Assembly (NCBI RefSeq): GCF_027887165.1
Contig: NC_077234.1
Span: 141,909,857 to 141,973,856, forward strand
DNA from: Monodelphis domestica
Taxonomy: Eukaryota; Chordata; Mammalia; Didelphimorphia; Didelphidae
DNA length: 64,000 bases
Direction of reading: 5' to 3'
In this document: piece by piece, positions 36,855-48,159 of the stretch
How the letters are laid out: every line of letters starts with the position of its first letter
Numbering within the stretch: the first letter of the stretch is position 1
The notes under the pieces: generated by a model
The model's database searches: none
What the model saw: only the letters and a program-made list of their open reading frames with translations
Told to the model about the DNA's origin: nothing
Made by a program: the position numbers and the translations under genes

Positions 36855-37599
36855 TGTAAAGATTTTGGTCAAACTATAAAGATAATTTTTAGTGTCTTGA
36901 TTTATATTAAAAATAAGTGGTCATCATGGGAAAATTCCCAAATATGAATAATATCCAAGTCAGCTGGGTTTTATGGAGATTTTAATTAATACAAATGAAG
37001 GAATTTAGGAAAGGGAGAGAGTGAGAGAAAGAAAGACAAAATAGTAGGAAGGGCGTAGGCCAAATGGCCTAGGCCTGAGCCTAAGGGAGAGCAAGTCAGT
37101 TTTTATCACTCAACACCAGATCGTCTTCAAGTTGGGTTCTTCTACTCCGAACTGAAATTAGCCTCCAAACTGAATTCAAATTGTAACTGAATTCAATTTC
37201 CCTGAACTTGTTCCCTCACTTCCTTTTAAAGAAATTTTTCTCTTATGTCACCTTCCCTAAATTTTCACATATACCAATCACAGTAGACACTTTTTCCCAG
37301 GACTGCCCATTCTTAGTTCTTACCACTTTTTAGTTCTTATGTTCTCTGGGTGGATAAAAACTTCACACCTCTTTTTGTTAAGCTTGCCTTTTATAAGTTT
37401 CTTGACCTTTTAGTGATTAATTTAACCTTTATAGGTATTTAGCATCCTTGTGTATTAGATCTAAAAATAGACCTAGCTTAAGGTTCTAGCTTTACTATAA
37501 GTATAAGTTAGGGATGTTTCATTGTTCAGCCATGAGTTTGCAACTTTATCTTCCCCTAAGGCACTGTCTGAGCAGGGTGGAGTAATTTTAAAGTTCTCA
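36855..37599 (-). repeat. Solo LTR, family S copy 2
   Basis: On the minus strand it begins TGAGAACTTTAAAATTACTCC-like sequence at 37599, matching the start of the LTR at 18390 at 17 of 21 positions, and ends in AATCTTTACA at 36855. Both copies share the attaattaaa signal block and the ttaca end. Flanks are aaac (36851-36854) and atac (37600-37603), a 4-base duplication with one change. It lies about 120 bases beyond the 5' end of the PPIA pseudogene. Confidence 0.7.
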
Positions 37600-37603
37600 A
37601 TAC

Positions 37604-38169
37604 ATTCCTGACCAAGTACCTCCATTGCAGAAAATGGGGAATAGCTTAATCAAATCTTCTGAAGTAGAGTCTGAGCAGTTTTAAGATTCACAGAATGAAG
37701 ATGAGAACTCTCAGTGGTGGTGTCTGAAAAGCCACCCAATCTAATAAAAAAAAAAACAAAAACAAAAAACAAACAAAAAAACAACTTCATGACCAGGAAA
37801 TGACAAACACATAATTTAACTGCATTTCAGATTAACTTTTGAGAAAGTATTTGATAATATTGCTATAGACTGATTATAATAGTTAACTATCACGTAATTA
37901 AAGACACTGTGGTCATAGTGATGAATTTTGTAAGTTACATAAAGTTTAGAGGAATAAGTAACAAATTGGATGATAACATCAAGATGGAAAAACCTTGACA
38001 GCCTTAGAAACAGGGCTTAAGATTACATAATATTTAAGTGTAATTATAGGGACTAAGTCTCATGCCATTGGTACTAAAAATTCTCAGGTGAAAATAGGTA
38101 CTCCAGCAATGCTGGCAACATAATATGATAATCTCTATAATTAACAGTAATCAGTGCTTAAAAAGACTT
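37604..38169. other. Intergenic sequence, nothing recognised
   Basis: Contains an A-rich (AAAAC)n-like run near 37745-37785 and no gene. Confidence 0.4.
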
Positions 38170-38272
38170 GGCCACCGTCAAACAGTTTCTATATATGAGA
38201 AGCAGAATTTGAATCCAGGTTTTCCTGACTTTATGGCTACCTTTCTAACCACTATGCCACATTACCTATCAA
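38170..38272 (-). repeat. CORE-SINE fragment
   Basis: Reversed head and core: gcagaatttgaatccaggtt, tcctgactttatggctac, then aaccactatgccacattacc. Confidence 0.6.
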
Positions 38273-38572
38273 AATTCTATTTAAAAGATGTTTATTCAAA
38301 ATTCTGTAATTTTATTTAAGAAAGAAATATCAAAAGTATAAAATAAGGGGGTTATGCTAGTTCTAAAATAATTGAAGAAAAATCACCATTCTTCTGAGAG
38401 ATCATTTCAAAGTAGTTTATATACTTGCGTTTGTTAAGCATTGGGCTACTGAGATATATTGTTTCTAATTATTAATATCCAAACTATTCCATTGATGTAC
38501 TTTTTAATTTTTTAAAATAGTACCAAGTGGATTTGACAATCATAATTGTATATAATTTGAAATCTAAAATGT

Positions 38573-38622
38573 CAGTTGTATTGCTTTCCTTCCCCCTATC
38601 CAAATTATATGTATGTATAAGA
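38573..38622 (+). repeat. Remnant of ERV-B 5' LTR
   Basis: A 30-base run (38584-38613) is identical to 46788-46817 near the end of the 3' LTR, and weaker similarity extends to both sides. It is followed by a TGG start at 38625. This fits the last few tens of bases of a 5' LTR whose upstream part is missing. The alternative, a 30-base target duplication, is far longer than retroviruses make. Confidence 0.6.
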
Positions 38623-38962
38623 GTTGGCAGAGTCAGCTAGGTTTAAGAAATCTTAGAAAATTTAGTTTTATTTACAGAAAAAAATCATTTTCTATAGGGA
38701 AGTCAGGTAAGGTTGGAATATTCCATCCCCACTCTGAGAGTAATACATTTCAAGGGTGGTGGTAAGCAGAATTCTTAGACTCCAGCTAAAGGGTAAAGAC
38801 ATTTAATAAGTAAATACTATTTGAAACATGCTTTAGGCAACCATTTTTGGTGGCCATATTTGAATTTTTTTTTCATTTTTTCCCTTTTAGTAATTGTTTA
38901 TAAAATTATTCATAGTGGATTGTGACAAATCTTATTCACTAGTATTAATCATAAATGTAAAC

Positions 38963-40300
38963 ATGTCTGAAGAAATGGTAATTGATGTTTTGATGTTATT
39001 GTGGGAATGCATTTTGCATACTCCATACATTGTGTTTGTGTCATTCCCTAATGGTTGTTATGCAGGATTGGACTATAGATGGATTAAAACTTTTATGGAT
39101 ATCCCAATGCAAACTGTCCTGTTTCATGTCTCCATAGTTTGTATCTGTCTTTGTTTCCTGTATAAGTGTAGACTGGCATTCTTTCTCTTTGGTAAATGGC
39201 TAAAAGTGAGTATTATCTGGTTAACAAAGGATTCAGAGCTCAAACTAAGAATGGTGATACATCTGAAAAAATGACTTGATCAATTGGAACTATATATAAA
39301 AGATAATAAGCTTATACATATAGAATATGGGTATGGGGAAAATGTAAACACCATTGCAAAGGAAAATATTAACAGATTACAACAAGAAGAGGCTAGAGGG
39401 ATGGTTACTCTATGTCCTCTAAGAGATCTTCCTGTAGTCTCAAAGGATGAAATATTCCAGGTCACAACACAAAAGATTCACCCCAGAGGACTTGGATTCT
39501 ATAAAGAAAAGAACTCCAGCCTTTTTAGATGAATCCAATTATGTAATCAAAGAGATGAAGAGGGCTATGGATATATTTGACCCCAATTATAATGATCTTT
39601 CACTGTTAATGAAGGAACTGTTGACAAAAAGAAAACATAATAAATTTATTGAGGAGACAAGATCAGACCCTCTTTTAGTACTTTGGCCAGAAAGATATGA
39701 CATGGACATGAATGATAAAGTTCAATATGATGTGATGAATGAATGTGGGCAAGCAATTTTGGAAGTCATGGGTCAGTATACAAAAAGACCAAATGCTTGG
39801 TCAAAATTTGAAGGAATAAAGCAAAACTCCACAGTAACACCTATATTATTTTTGGATTGAATCACAGAGGGTTCTGAGACATATCTTAATATGGATATAC
39901 TTGAAGAGGGGAAAATTTCTCATATAAAAAAGGTCCTTTGTAAAGAATGCTGTACAAAAAATAAACTATTCTTAAAAATTACTATCCTGATGGGAGCTGG
40001 AAGACATTAAGTAAAAGGCAACATATTTGACCATGGATAATGATGGAAGATATGAAGAAAGAGATGCAAAAATGGAAAAGTCTTAAAAGAAAGCTTAGGG
40101 AAGTAGAATTAAAATCTAAATATAGTGAAATAAAAGAGGTTAATGCAGTGGTTGCATTGAATTCAATAAAACATAATAATAATAATAATAATTATGTTAA
40201 GCCAAGGGACAGGAGATCAGGTCAACAATGTTGTTTCCTCTGTAACAGAGTTGGATATTTTGTGAAAGAATGCAGGTTTAGAGGCCGGTTTTAAAGACAA
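38963..40300 (+). pseudogene. ERV-B gag with hydrophobic N-terminus, broken
   Basis: A reasonable first ATG is at 38963 (acatgtct context). The N-terminal part has a strong hydrophobic segment at residues about 51-67 (TVLFHVSIVCICLCFLY), followed by Lys and Arg, and residue 2 is Ser rather than the Gly needed for myristoylation. The frame continues into a matrix-like region through a single TGA at 39272-39274. A frame change near 39478 leads to capsid (TPEDLDSIKKRTPAF; WSKFEGIK near 39800), then a stop at 39858-39860 in the region before the homology-like ITEGSE. The nucleocapsid zinc finger lies within 40040-40294 as CFLCNRVGYFVKEC, where the expected His is Tyr. The same domain order is seen in ERV-A. 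Confidence 0.75.
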
Positions 40301-41250
40301 ATGAACAGATATGGAGGACATAATAGGAACAATTGAAATAACAGCAATAATAATTTAATAACAATAACAATAGTGGGAATAATAATTATGCAAGAAGAAA
40401 TAATGGGAATGAGTACCAAAATGTGTGTTGCCAAGGAAACCAAGCACCAGACCTTAACACAAGGCAGGACTGGGTTAAGTCTGGAGCAAGGCCTAAGTAT
40501 AGTCAGATGGTTAAGGGAGATCAAAGCAAGGGTGTGTGTTCTTTATGAAGCTTTCCCCAATGTACTTCTGTAACTAAATCAAGGGATAATGAAAGAAGAG
40601 TAAATGAAAATGAGTGTAATGATAATAAGATCAATGAAGACATAGATGAACTGATTGAATGAATTGATAATATAATTAATGTTAAAAATTGTAAGGAAAA
40701 AGGAAATTGTAATATAAATTTACTAGAAAATTCTAATGGTTGTAAAATAAGGAAAAATAGTGAAGAATGTAAATTAGATAATAATAATAATAATAAGCTT
40801 GTAAATGAGAATAATGATACCAATATGGAGAATATAAGGACAAAAGGGAGTAATGAAAAAGCTGATGATGGAGTTAAAAATCTGGGGAATATCATGTAGT
40901 TCAAGCAGATTTAAACTTGGGTGGACAGGAAATGACTGAGCTTTATACTGATGTTACTGTGCTAGCACCAGTATTAGAAACATTTCAGCCTCCAAACAGC
41001 ACAGAACTATATATATCTGTGACTATAGGGGATAAGATATATGATCTTTTGGTTAATACTGGAACCAGTAAATCAGTTTTGCAAAGTCTTCCTAAGAATT
41101 GTAGAGCTGTGGGTAAAATGGAAGTAATAGGAGCAACTGGAAAACCAGAGAGAGTAGCAAAATTACAACCTAAAATGATTACTTTAGGTCCTTGATCTGT
41201 GGAGCATGCATTTCTTTGTATGACACATTGCCCTTTGAATCTTCTAGCTA
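40301..41250 (+). pseudogene. ERV-B Asn-rich linker and protease, broken
   Basis: After the zinc finger, one frame between about 40330 and 40900 encodes roughly 190 residues dominated by Asn, Lys and Glu (runs of NNNNN), with two stops. It then passes by a frame change into the protease at 40917-41195. The protease shows YISVTIGDKIYDLLVNTGTS (Asn at 41055-41057 where the catalytic Asp is expected), a GATG motif, and beyond a stop at 41193-41195 the block CPLNLLARDFL (41228-41260). ERV-A has a matching long linker. No other domain is recognised. Confidence 0.72.
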
Positions 41251-43260
41251 GAGATTTCTTAAGTAAAACAACAATCCAATGTACTGATAATGGTGATATC
41301 TCATTATATCTACCAGAACAATCTCTTAAGGCTTTTCCATTGCTGTTCTTAAATTCAGTCAGAACAGAGGATGACTTGGATTCAATCTATTCTATACTTG
41401 AGGATATCCCTGAAGATTTATGGTCAAAATCTTTCACAGGTGTAGGTCTATTGAAATCAACTACTCCTGTAAGGTTAAGGACTAAGGAAGGACCAGTTCC
41501 TTGTGTACCTCAAAATCCCTTAAATTAAGAAGCAATAGAGGGTATCATACCAATCATTGCATCCCTAATCCAACAAGGGATAATAATACCTTGCTTCTCA
41601 GAATATAATATACCTATACTTCCAAACAAAAAGCCAAAGCTAGATCAAAATGGCAAAGTAATCTAGAAATTCATACAGGATTTAAGAACTGTAAATGATC
41701 ATGTGATAAAGACACATCCTATTGTACCAAGCCGAGCTTCTATAATTTTTTACATTCCAAGTCAGGCAAGATATTTCACTGTGGTAGATTTATCCTCAAC
41801 ATCTTTCTTGATACCAATTCATGAGGATTCTCAAAAGATCTTTGCTTTTACATGGGAAAAAAACCCAGTGGATTTAGACTCATTTGCCCCAGGGGAATAG
41901 CAATTTGCCAAGCCAATTCTTACAAATTTTAAATAGAGATCTAAAAACCACATTCATGGAAAGTGAAATAATGCATTTTGTTGATAATATCCTCCTTGCA
42001 TCCTCAAGTGCTAAAGTGTATCTCAGAGACAGCAAGATTCTTTTGATAGAATTATATAAACATGGGCATAAATCTCCAATGCAAAATTACAGTGGGTTTT
42101 GCCTCAAGTGCAATATCTGGTATGTGTGTTTTCAGAGGGTTCCAGAAGTATCATACAGAAAAGAAAAGCAGACACCAGAAACTGAGTGCTCCTAAGAACA
42201 AAAAGCAACTCTGAGCTGTTCTTGAAACAATTGGTTTCTGTAGGCAATGGATACCTGGGTATAGTGAATTAACAAAGTATTTAACAGACTTAATCAGGAA
42301 TACAGAACCAGAACCTCTGAAACTAAAAACTGAACATCTGCAAGCCTTACATAAGCTTAAAGAAGCAATTTTATCTGCCTCAGCTCTTGGTATCCCAGAC
42401 TATAAAAAACTATTTCAACTATTTGGTAATGAAACAAAGGTATTGCTTATGGTATATTAACATAGACTTTAGGACAAAGTTATTGTCCAATTGAATATTA
42501 TAGTTGTCAGCTTGATTTAATAGCTGCTGGTACAGTCCCTTGTCTAAGGGGTGTAGCAGCTACAGCTGTGTTAGTCCAGAAATCAGCAGATTTAGTTTTG
42601 GGATGTCCATTGACTGTATATTGTTCGCAACAAAAAGAAGCACTAATGAGGAAATTTCATACTCGAGCATTTTCAGACCAATGAACATCTAAGTATGAAA
42701 TAATAGTCCTAGGTAGTGAAAATATCCAGTTGAGAAGGTATAGTGTATTAAATCCAGCTATACTTCTTCCTCATTTGTCAAAGAATGGTCTACCATTACA
42801 TGAGTGTGAAGAAATAGTAAATCTAGTGGATATGCCTAGGATGGATTTAAAAGACACTCCAATCAAAAATCCAGATTGTTGTTATTTACTGATGGTTCTT
42901 CATATTTGTATAATGGAATTAGATGTACAGGTGCTTTAGTGGTCACAGAATTTGAGACACTGTGGTATGGATCATTACCTAGTAATTTTGTTGTTCAAGG
43001 GACAGAGTTGGTTGCTTTGAAGTCTAGCTGATGGTAAAAGTGCAAATATTTATACAGATTCTCATTATGCATTTTCTGAATGTCATACTACAGAACAGAT
43101 ATGGAAACAACAAGATTTTATTACTGCATAGAGAAAACCAATTGCTCATACAGAAACAATAACTGAGTTGTTGGATGCTATCCAAAAACCAAAACAGCTA
43201 GCAGTAATCCATTGTAGAAGTTAGACTTAAGGCAGAGATTCAATCTCTAAAGAAAATCAT
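41251..43260 (+). pseudogene. ERV-B reverse transcriptase and RNase H, broken
   Basis: The polymerase has the first catalytic region in YFTVVDLSST (near 41769-41798) with FAFTW downstream, and the active-site box reads FVDN (41977-41988). The expected final Asp is Asn, as in ERV-A, and the first residue is Phe instead of Tyr. A frame change near 41890 separates these blocks. The RNase H motif LFTDGSSYLYNG lies near 42883-42918. Stops are scattered throughout. The gamma-like order is clear, but no frame is intact. Confidence 0.8.
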
Positions 43261-43269
43261 AGAGCTGAT

Positions 43270-44480
43270 ATAACTGCAAAATTTACTACCAGTAATGCTC
43301 CAGTGTATGTAATGAATTTATCAACTATTGAATCTGACGATCTAGAGAAAGCTGATGTAGAATCAGAAATTCAAAAAATGGAAAGAGAAATTTGGAGCAA
43401 AGAAATAACATGGAATATGGGTTACAGACACTGGAAAACCACTGTTACCAAAAGGCTTTTATAACTATTTGTGTTAAGCCATTCACACAAAAAGTCATTT
43501 TGGCACTCAAGCCATAGTAGACCCTGTAAAGAGGCAATGGTAGCTCCTGGAATAAGTATAAGCTGTTTTGTTTGCCAAAAATTCAATCAAGGGGCCTTCA
43601 GACAGAAAGGTTTAGGTGGTAGACCTTTAGCATATTGCCCATTTGAGAGTCTGCAAATTGATTACATCAGCATGCCAAAAGCTGGAAGACACAAGTTTTG
43701 TCTGGTAATTTTAGACAGATTAACTAAGTGGCCTGAAGCATATTCATCAAATACAGATATAGCTAGCTTTATGATAAATGTGTTGATTAAGGAAATTATT
43801 CCTAGATTTGATGTACCAATTACCAAAGACTGTGAAAAGGGATCTCATTTCACCTAGGATATCCTGAAAAGAGCCTATGAGAATCTAGGAATAACACCCA
43901 AATATCATGTTCCTTATCATTCACAAAGTTCAGGTCAAGTGATGGTGTAAATAGGGAACTCAAGACTATGCTGGGGAAAATCTATGCTGAAATTCATCTA
44001 AAATGTCCAGCTAGTCTTTCCATAGCTTTATTTTACCTACCTGTGAGACCAAGAGAAGATTTAAATGTATCATCCTATGAAATGCTCTTTGGACATGATC
44101 CACTACAGGCAAAGACTTGTAAGAAAATCTATACATCTCTCTTGGGAGGAGATTGTCAACTTGCTTCTTACCTATGTGCTTTACAACAACTTAAAAAATT
44201 ACATGATATGGGAGTATTGATTCAAGCTGGTCCATTGAATGATTCCATGCATAACATTAAACCAGGAGACACGGTATATGTTAACAATTTTGCTAAAACA
44301 TTAGCAATGCCAGAAAGTTGGTTAGGTCCTTATACCATTGTGTTAGTATCTTCATCTTCAGTAAAACTTTTGGGTAGAGATTCATGGTATCAATGTTCAG
44401 ATATAAAATTAGCACATGGTATAAATAATGAGAATTACAAGTTATTGAACAAGAAGAAATGGAAGAAGAATAAATAGTAG
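43270..44480 (+). pseudogene. ERV-B integrase, broken
   Basis: The zinc-binding region keeps several His residues and a CX2C pair (CFVC near 43564-43575). The core has Asp in QIDYISMP (Asp at 43660-43662), then EIIPRFDVP and the degraded second Asp region before GSHFT. A stop at 43855-43857 and a frame change separate it from the C-terminal block (43968-44477), which carries PGDTVYV and WLGPYTI. GPY (44325-44333) is the GPY/F module seen in gamma-like and Ty3-like integrases. Confidence 0.8.
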
Positions 44481-45940
44481 AAGGTGAGAATCATTAATCA
44501 AATTGAGTCTGTAGTCAGAAAGATCAGTAAGGAGAAGACTGTTCAAGTGGAAGAGGACAGTTGGAAGAGGACAATGCAGATCAACAGGAGAATACAGGAA
44601 ATTAATGGACATTGTAAAGAGACTGAAAACTTATAAACTTAAAGACTGAGAAATTTTCAATGAAAAAGATCACAGGAATAATGAACTAATGAATTAAAAT
44701 TTTGGGTATTGTATCAAAACACAAAACAACATAACATTCACATATTCACATATTCACAACATTCACATATTCACAAACATTCATAAATATATTTACTACC
44801 ATGGAGTTGGAGAAGAATTAATTGAGCAAGATGTGATGAAAAGAGGAGGAAAAATCAGAAGTAGTGGTAAGTATATCACATGCAACAGTAACCTAACAGT
44901 AACACTAACATAACACTAGTAAAACAACTTAACATAGCAAAAATATCAACATAAAAAAAACATAAACAAAAATACATAAACATGATTAGGTTACATTGAT
45001 TCGCTATGTGAATGGGTGAAACAAAGCATAGTTAGGGTCCTAACAATATTATAAGTAGTTGAAAATTAATTAGTTAATAACTAAAATAGATTCTTATTTT
45101 AGTATAGAAATAGGACTAGAAAGGAGAATTTTATTAAGATATGGCTATAGTTAAAGATTTAACTTTAAGATAGATAAGATAAGGTACTGACTTACAATAT
45201 AATATACAAATTAACATACATTACATAACAAAAATAACATATAATATCACATACCACACAATTGTAAATACATATGTAAATATATGTAAGTAGTGTATAT
45301 AATATTTAGGATTGTAACATTTAATTGTAGTATAGTATATGTATATATTTAACATATATGTATCATATGGGTAAATATAAAGTATATATGTATATGTAGC
45401 ATTCATGTATATATTATATTTATGTACTGTGTGTACATGTGTGTATATATGTAAATTTTATGTGAATAGTCCACTTATGTAACTACTATTACATGTAGTT
45501 TGCATAATTGAGTTTAATGTTTTGGTTTAATTTCTGTGTAAAACTTATTCAAAGTTGTGTTTATTGTAACTTTCAAAAAATGTTCTCTAAGTTTCCTGTT
45601 ATGCATTACAATAGTAGTAGTATGTTTTGTATTATTTGATAAGAGTAGTATCTATGAGTTTAATGTTTGCGTGGAAGTTGTTTTTATCTTTTGCTTTTGA
45701 TGTTATTTACTTGTTGTGCTCTTGCATATGCTCGAAATTTGTACTTGTTCATTGTTGAATCCTTTTTTTTCCCCTTTCCTTAACGAAATCCCTAAAATAA
45801 GATAGTATTAGATAAGTTAAGATAGTTGAGTATAGGTGGCTTGTTATTTTGGGTAGATATTTTAATTTAGACAATCTATAAGTAAGTTATTTTGTGCACA
45901 AATGCCAAAATAGTGTTTTCAACACAATTTAGGCTTTGTG
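44481..45940 (+). other. ERV-B post-pol spacer without recognisable env
   Basis: About 1.45 kb of A/C- then A/T-rich sequence with repeated cacatattcaca-type units (44728-44790) and stops in every frame. No envelope features are seen. It corresponds in position to 3493-5240 in ERV-A. Confidence 0.6.
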
Positions 45941-45957
45941 CAAAGGAGGGGGGGGGC
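45941..45957 (+). other. Polypurine tract of ERV-B
   Basis: Reads CAAAGGAGGGGGGGGGC directly before the 3' LTR. Position and purine content fit the plus-strand primer site. Confidence 0.75.
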
Positions 45958-46291
45958 TGTAGCAAAGGAGAATGAAACTTATGCAAGGAATGATTTACAG
46001 GGTGTGAGACTAGGAATTCTCCCAGGTCTGTCTGGATTCTAAACTGTTGAAGGGACAGTTCCTCAAATGTGTCTTTGGATCTGAGAGAAGGAAGAGACAG
46101 TTGTAATTTTGAATCATCTTGAGCCCATGCATCAAATAGTAGGCCCTGAGGATCTTCTAGCTGTGGTGGAAGAATAAGCTCACTACTCTGCTGGGATATC
46201 TGAAGACAACTCCTGTTTCTGGTTCATCAAGGACTCTTGATTTCATCCTCTGATGGACTTGCTTTTAGAAAATTTAGGGTTTAGTTTAGAG

Positions 46292-46655
46292 CAGACATCC
46301 CCATACTTTTTACCCAGGGGGCCAGTTAGCTGTCCCTCAGACCATTTGTGGGCCAGACTATAAAAACCTAATCCTAACCGTAACCCTAAACATAACCCGA
46401 ACCCAGCAGTGCGGGATCCTCTCCCCCAGATCACCACTCACCATTCTAAGCTCTTCCATTTTGCAACCACATAATCCTTTGTGTGGCTCCTTGTTCTAAG
46501 GCAGTAGTGCTGTATGTGAGTGACACTACACTTGGCGGAGTTCCTCTCACTGACCAGCAATGAAAAAGGTGCCCCTTTCCAGAAGTGCAGTGGGGGCTGG
46601 ATACATGGCCTCAGGGGGCCGCATATAGCTCCGGGCTGTAGTTTGGGGACCACTG
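46292..46655. mobile_element. Non-autonomous hAT-type DNA transposon (364 bases)
   Basis: The exact 8-mer gtttagag flanks it (46284-46291 and 46656-46663), the hallmark duplication length of hAT elements. The ends are imperfect inverted repeats: CAGACATCCCCATACTT on the left and, reversed, CAGTGGTCCCCAAACTA on the right. The inner ends also share CCAG/GGCC-rich segments. It encodes no transposase, so it was moved in trans. It holds a degenerate telomere-like tract (46365-46404). Confidence 0.88.
46365..46404. repeat. Degenerate telomere-like repeat inside the hAT-type element
   Basis: About six imperfect CCCTAA-type units (cctaatcctaaccgtaaccc and on). Confidence 0.7.
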
Positions 46656-47039
46656 GTTTAGAGTAAATCAGGTAGGGTTAATATAGTGGGTTAAAGAATT
46701 TAGATTTCACCTTTTCCCCTTTCCCTTTCCTTCATCCTTTCTTTGTTAAAATAAATTCTATATTTATATGTTTATCCCTCTGTACTACTTTCCTTCCCCC
46801 TATCCAAATTATATGTACTTATAACACAATTCTCACCTACTTTCTAATTTCTTTCATTTCCATTATTATTTTCAACCACTTTCTCCCTCTAAATTAATAC
46901 TGTTCTAGTGCAAAAAAGTAATCTCTTCATTGGTTCATTAGCAGAGGGACAAATATGTCAATTAATTTATAGTGTCATTAGTTTATGAAACAAAATGAGG
47001 AACAATAGACATCCCTTCAGTTATATGTCTCTCCTTTTT

Positions 47040-47580
47040 TTTTTTTTGAGATAGTGTTTTTTGTAACTTCTTTTCTGTCTTTAACATTTATTGGTATATA
47101 TTCTCAGATATCTTATTTGTTTTAATTACAAAAAGGTGATTTATCCTCTTATATATTTGAAATAAAATTGTTGATGACTTTTGTATATTTATTTTATTGA
47201 ATTCATTATCTCAAATTATTTTTTGTGGATTCTTGTTTTTATTTAATAAACTGTCATATTGCCTTTAAATAGAGATAATGTCATCTCTTTTTGATAATAT
47301 CAGTATTTTAAATTAATTCTTTTGTCTAGAACTATGCCAGACAGTTTTAGGATTAGGATGTTCTTGTTTTTTCTTTACATTTGGGAAAGCTGGTAGTGTT
47401 CCCTATACCAACTGAAGAGGTTTCGACTTTTGGTAAATACTTTTACCATATTAAAGTTTTTTTTTCCTCATGCTTATACAATATCTCTAGCATTAATGGA
47501 TAATATTTTTTATTAAAGATGTAGATTTATGTTCATGCAGTTTGGATTATGTTTTTCAATGTAAGAATGTTAATACACTC
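47040..47580 (-). repeat. Old L1 ORF2 fragment
   Basis: Diverged sequence matching the reversed order of L1 ORF2: gagataatgtcatctctttt near 47272, the agttttaggattaggatgtt region, and the tttcgacttttggtaa block. Too decayed for any frame. Confidence 0.5.
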
Positions 47581-48159
47581 TTAATACTAACTGTCCTTGA
47601 AGCCTGATGTAAGAATTTAACACTAGCCTGTACCCTATTCTTTTGGTACTCTAAGACCTCAAAATTAACAGTAGTATAAATACAATTTGAGCATAGTAAA
47701 AACATTTTAGATAGTTTCCTGCAGTCTTTCTGGTAGGGTTTTATTTAAAGTTTTTGTTCATTTACTCATTTATCTACATTATTTTTCTATGCTTGTTTCC
47801 TTATTTGCCAAGTTATGAAGACAATATAAATTTTTTGAAAGAAGTTACCAAATTTTTTTTCTTTCTAGTTGATTTAAAATATCTTTTAATATCATGAATT
47901 TTAATTGCTTACTAATAATTTGATACTATTAACTGGCCAATCTGTCTGGACCTGCTCCTGTGCTGCCTCTACCCATTTTGACATTTGGTAGGTAATTATC
48001 CATTTCCTTTAAGATTTTGGTTTATTAGCATATAATACTAAAATTGGTTCTTGATATATACATAGTTTTATAAGTGGCAATTTAATTTCCTTCTCTGTTT
48101 ATTAGGTTCACAAAAAGTTTCTTGATGTCATAAATATTGTGATAGTATACATACAGTTG
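47581..48159. other. Intergenic sequence, nothing recognised
   Basis: AT-rich DNA with no gene or nameable repeat. Confidence 0.4.

Larger units (their letters stand above)
38573..46826 (+). mobile_element. ERV-B: class I-like endogenous retrovirus, 5' LTR mostly lost, no env
   Basis: A dead provirus on the plus strand and a relative of ERV-A. It has only about 50 bases of 5' LTR, then a TGG site, gag (hydrophobic N-terminus, capsid, one zinc finger), an Asn-rich linker, protease, reverse transcriptase, RNase H, integrase with a GPY/F-type end, an A/T-rich spacer without env, a polypurine tract and a 3' LTR. Motifs match ERV-A block by block (for example EDLDSIK here, QELDSIK there; VDN in both polymerase boxes). 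The LTR sequence is different, so the two belong to separate subfamilies with similar internal regions. All frames carry stops or shifts. A hAT-type element interrupts the 3' LTR. Confidence 0.88.
45958..46826 (+). repeat. ERV-B 3' LTR, interrupted by a hAT-type element
   Basis: Begins TGTAGCAAAGGAG after the polypurine tract. Without the insertion and its duplication (372 bases) it is about 497 bases. AATAAA occurs at 46750-46755. The right end is placed at TATAACA by comparison with the 5' remnant; it could be off by a few bases. Confidence 0.75.

Noticed and set aside
40521..40904. 127-codon minus-strand frame rich in Leu and Ser
   Set aside because: Complement of the Asn-rich linker of ERV-B; reverse complements of AAT/AAC runs give Leu/Ile/Val-rich frames.
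46243..46653. Two minus-strand frames across the hAT-type element
   Set aside because: They cross the transposon boundary and the telomere-like tract, and carry no transposase motif.
38584..46817. Matching 30-mers read as a target-site duplication of the whole ERV-B
   Set aside because: Retroviral duplications are 4-6 bases. The match lies next to a TGG primer site on one side and at the LTR end on the other, so LTR remnants explain it better.
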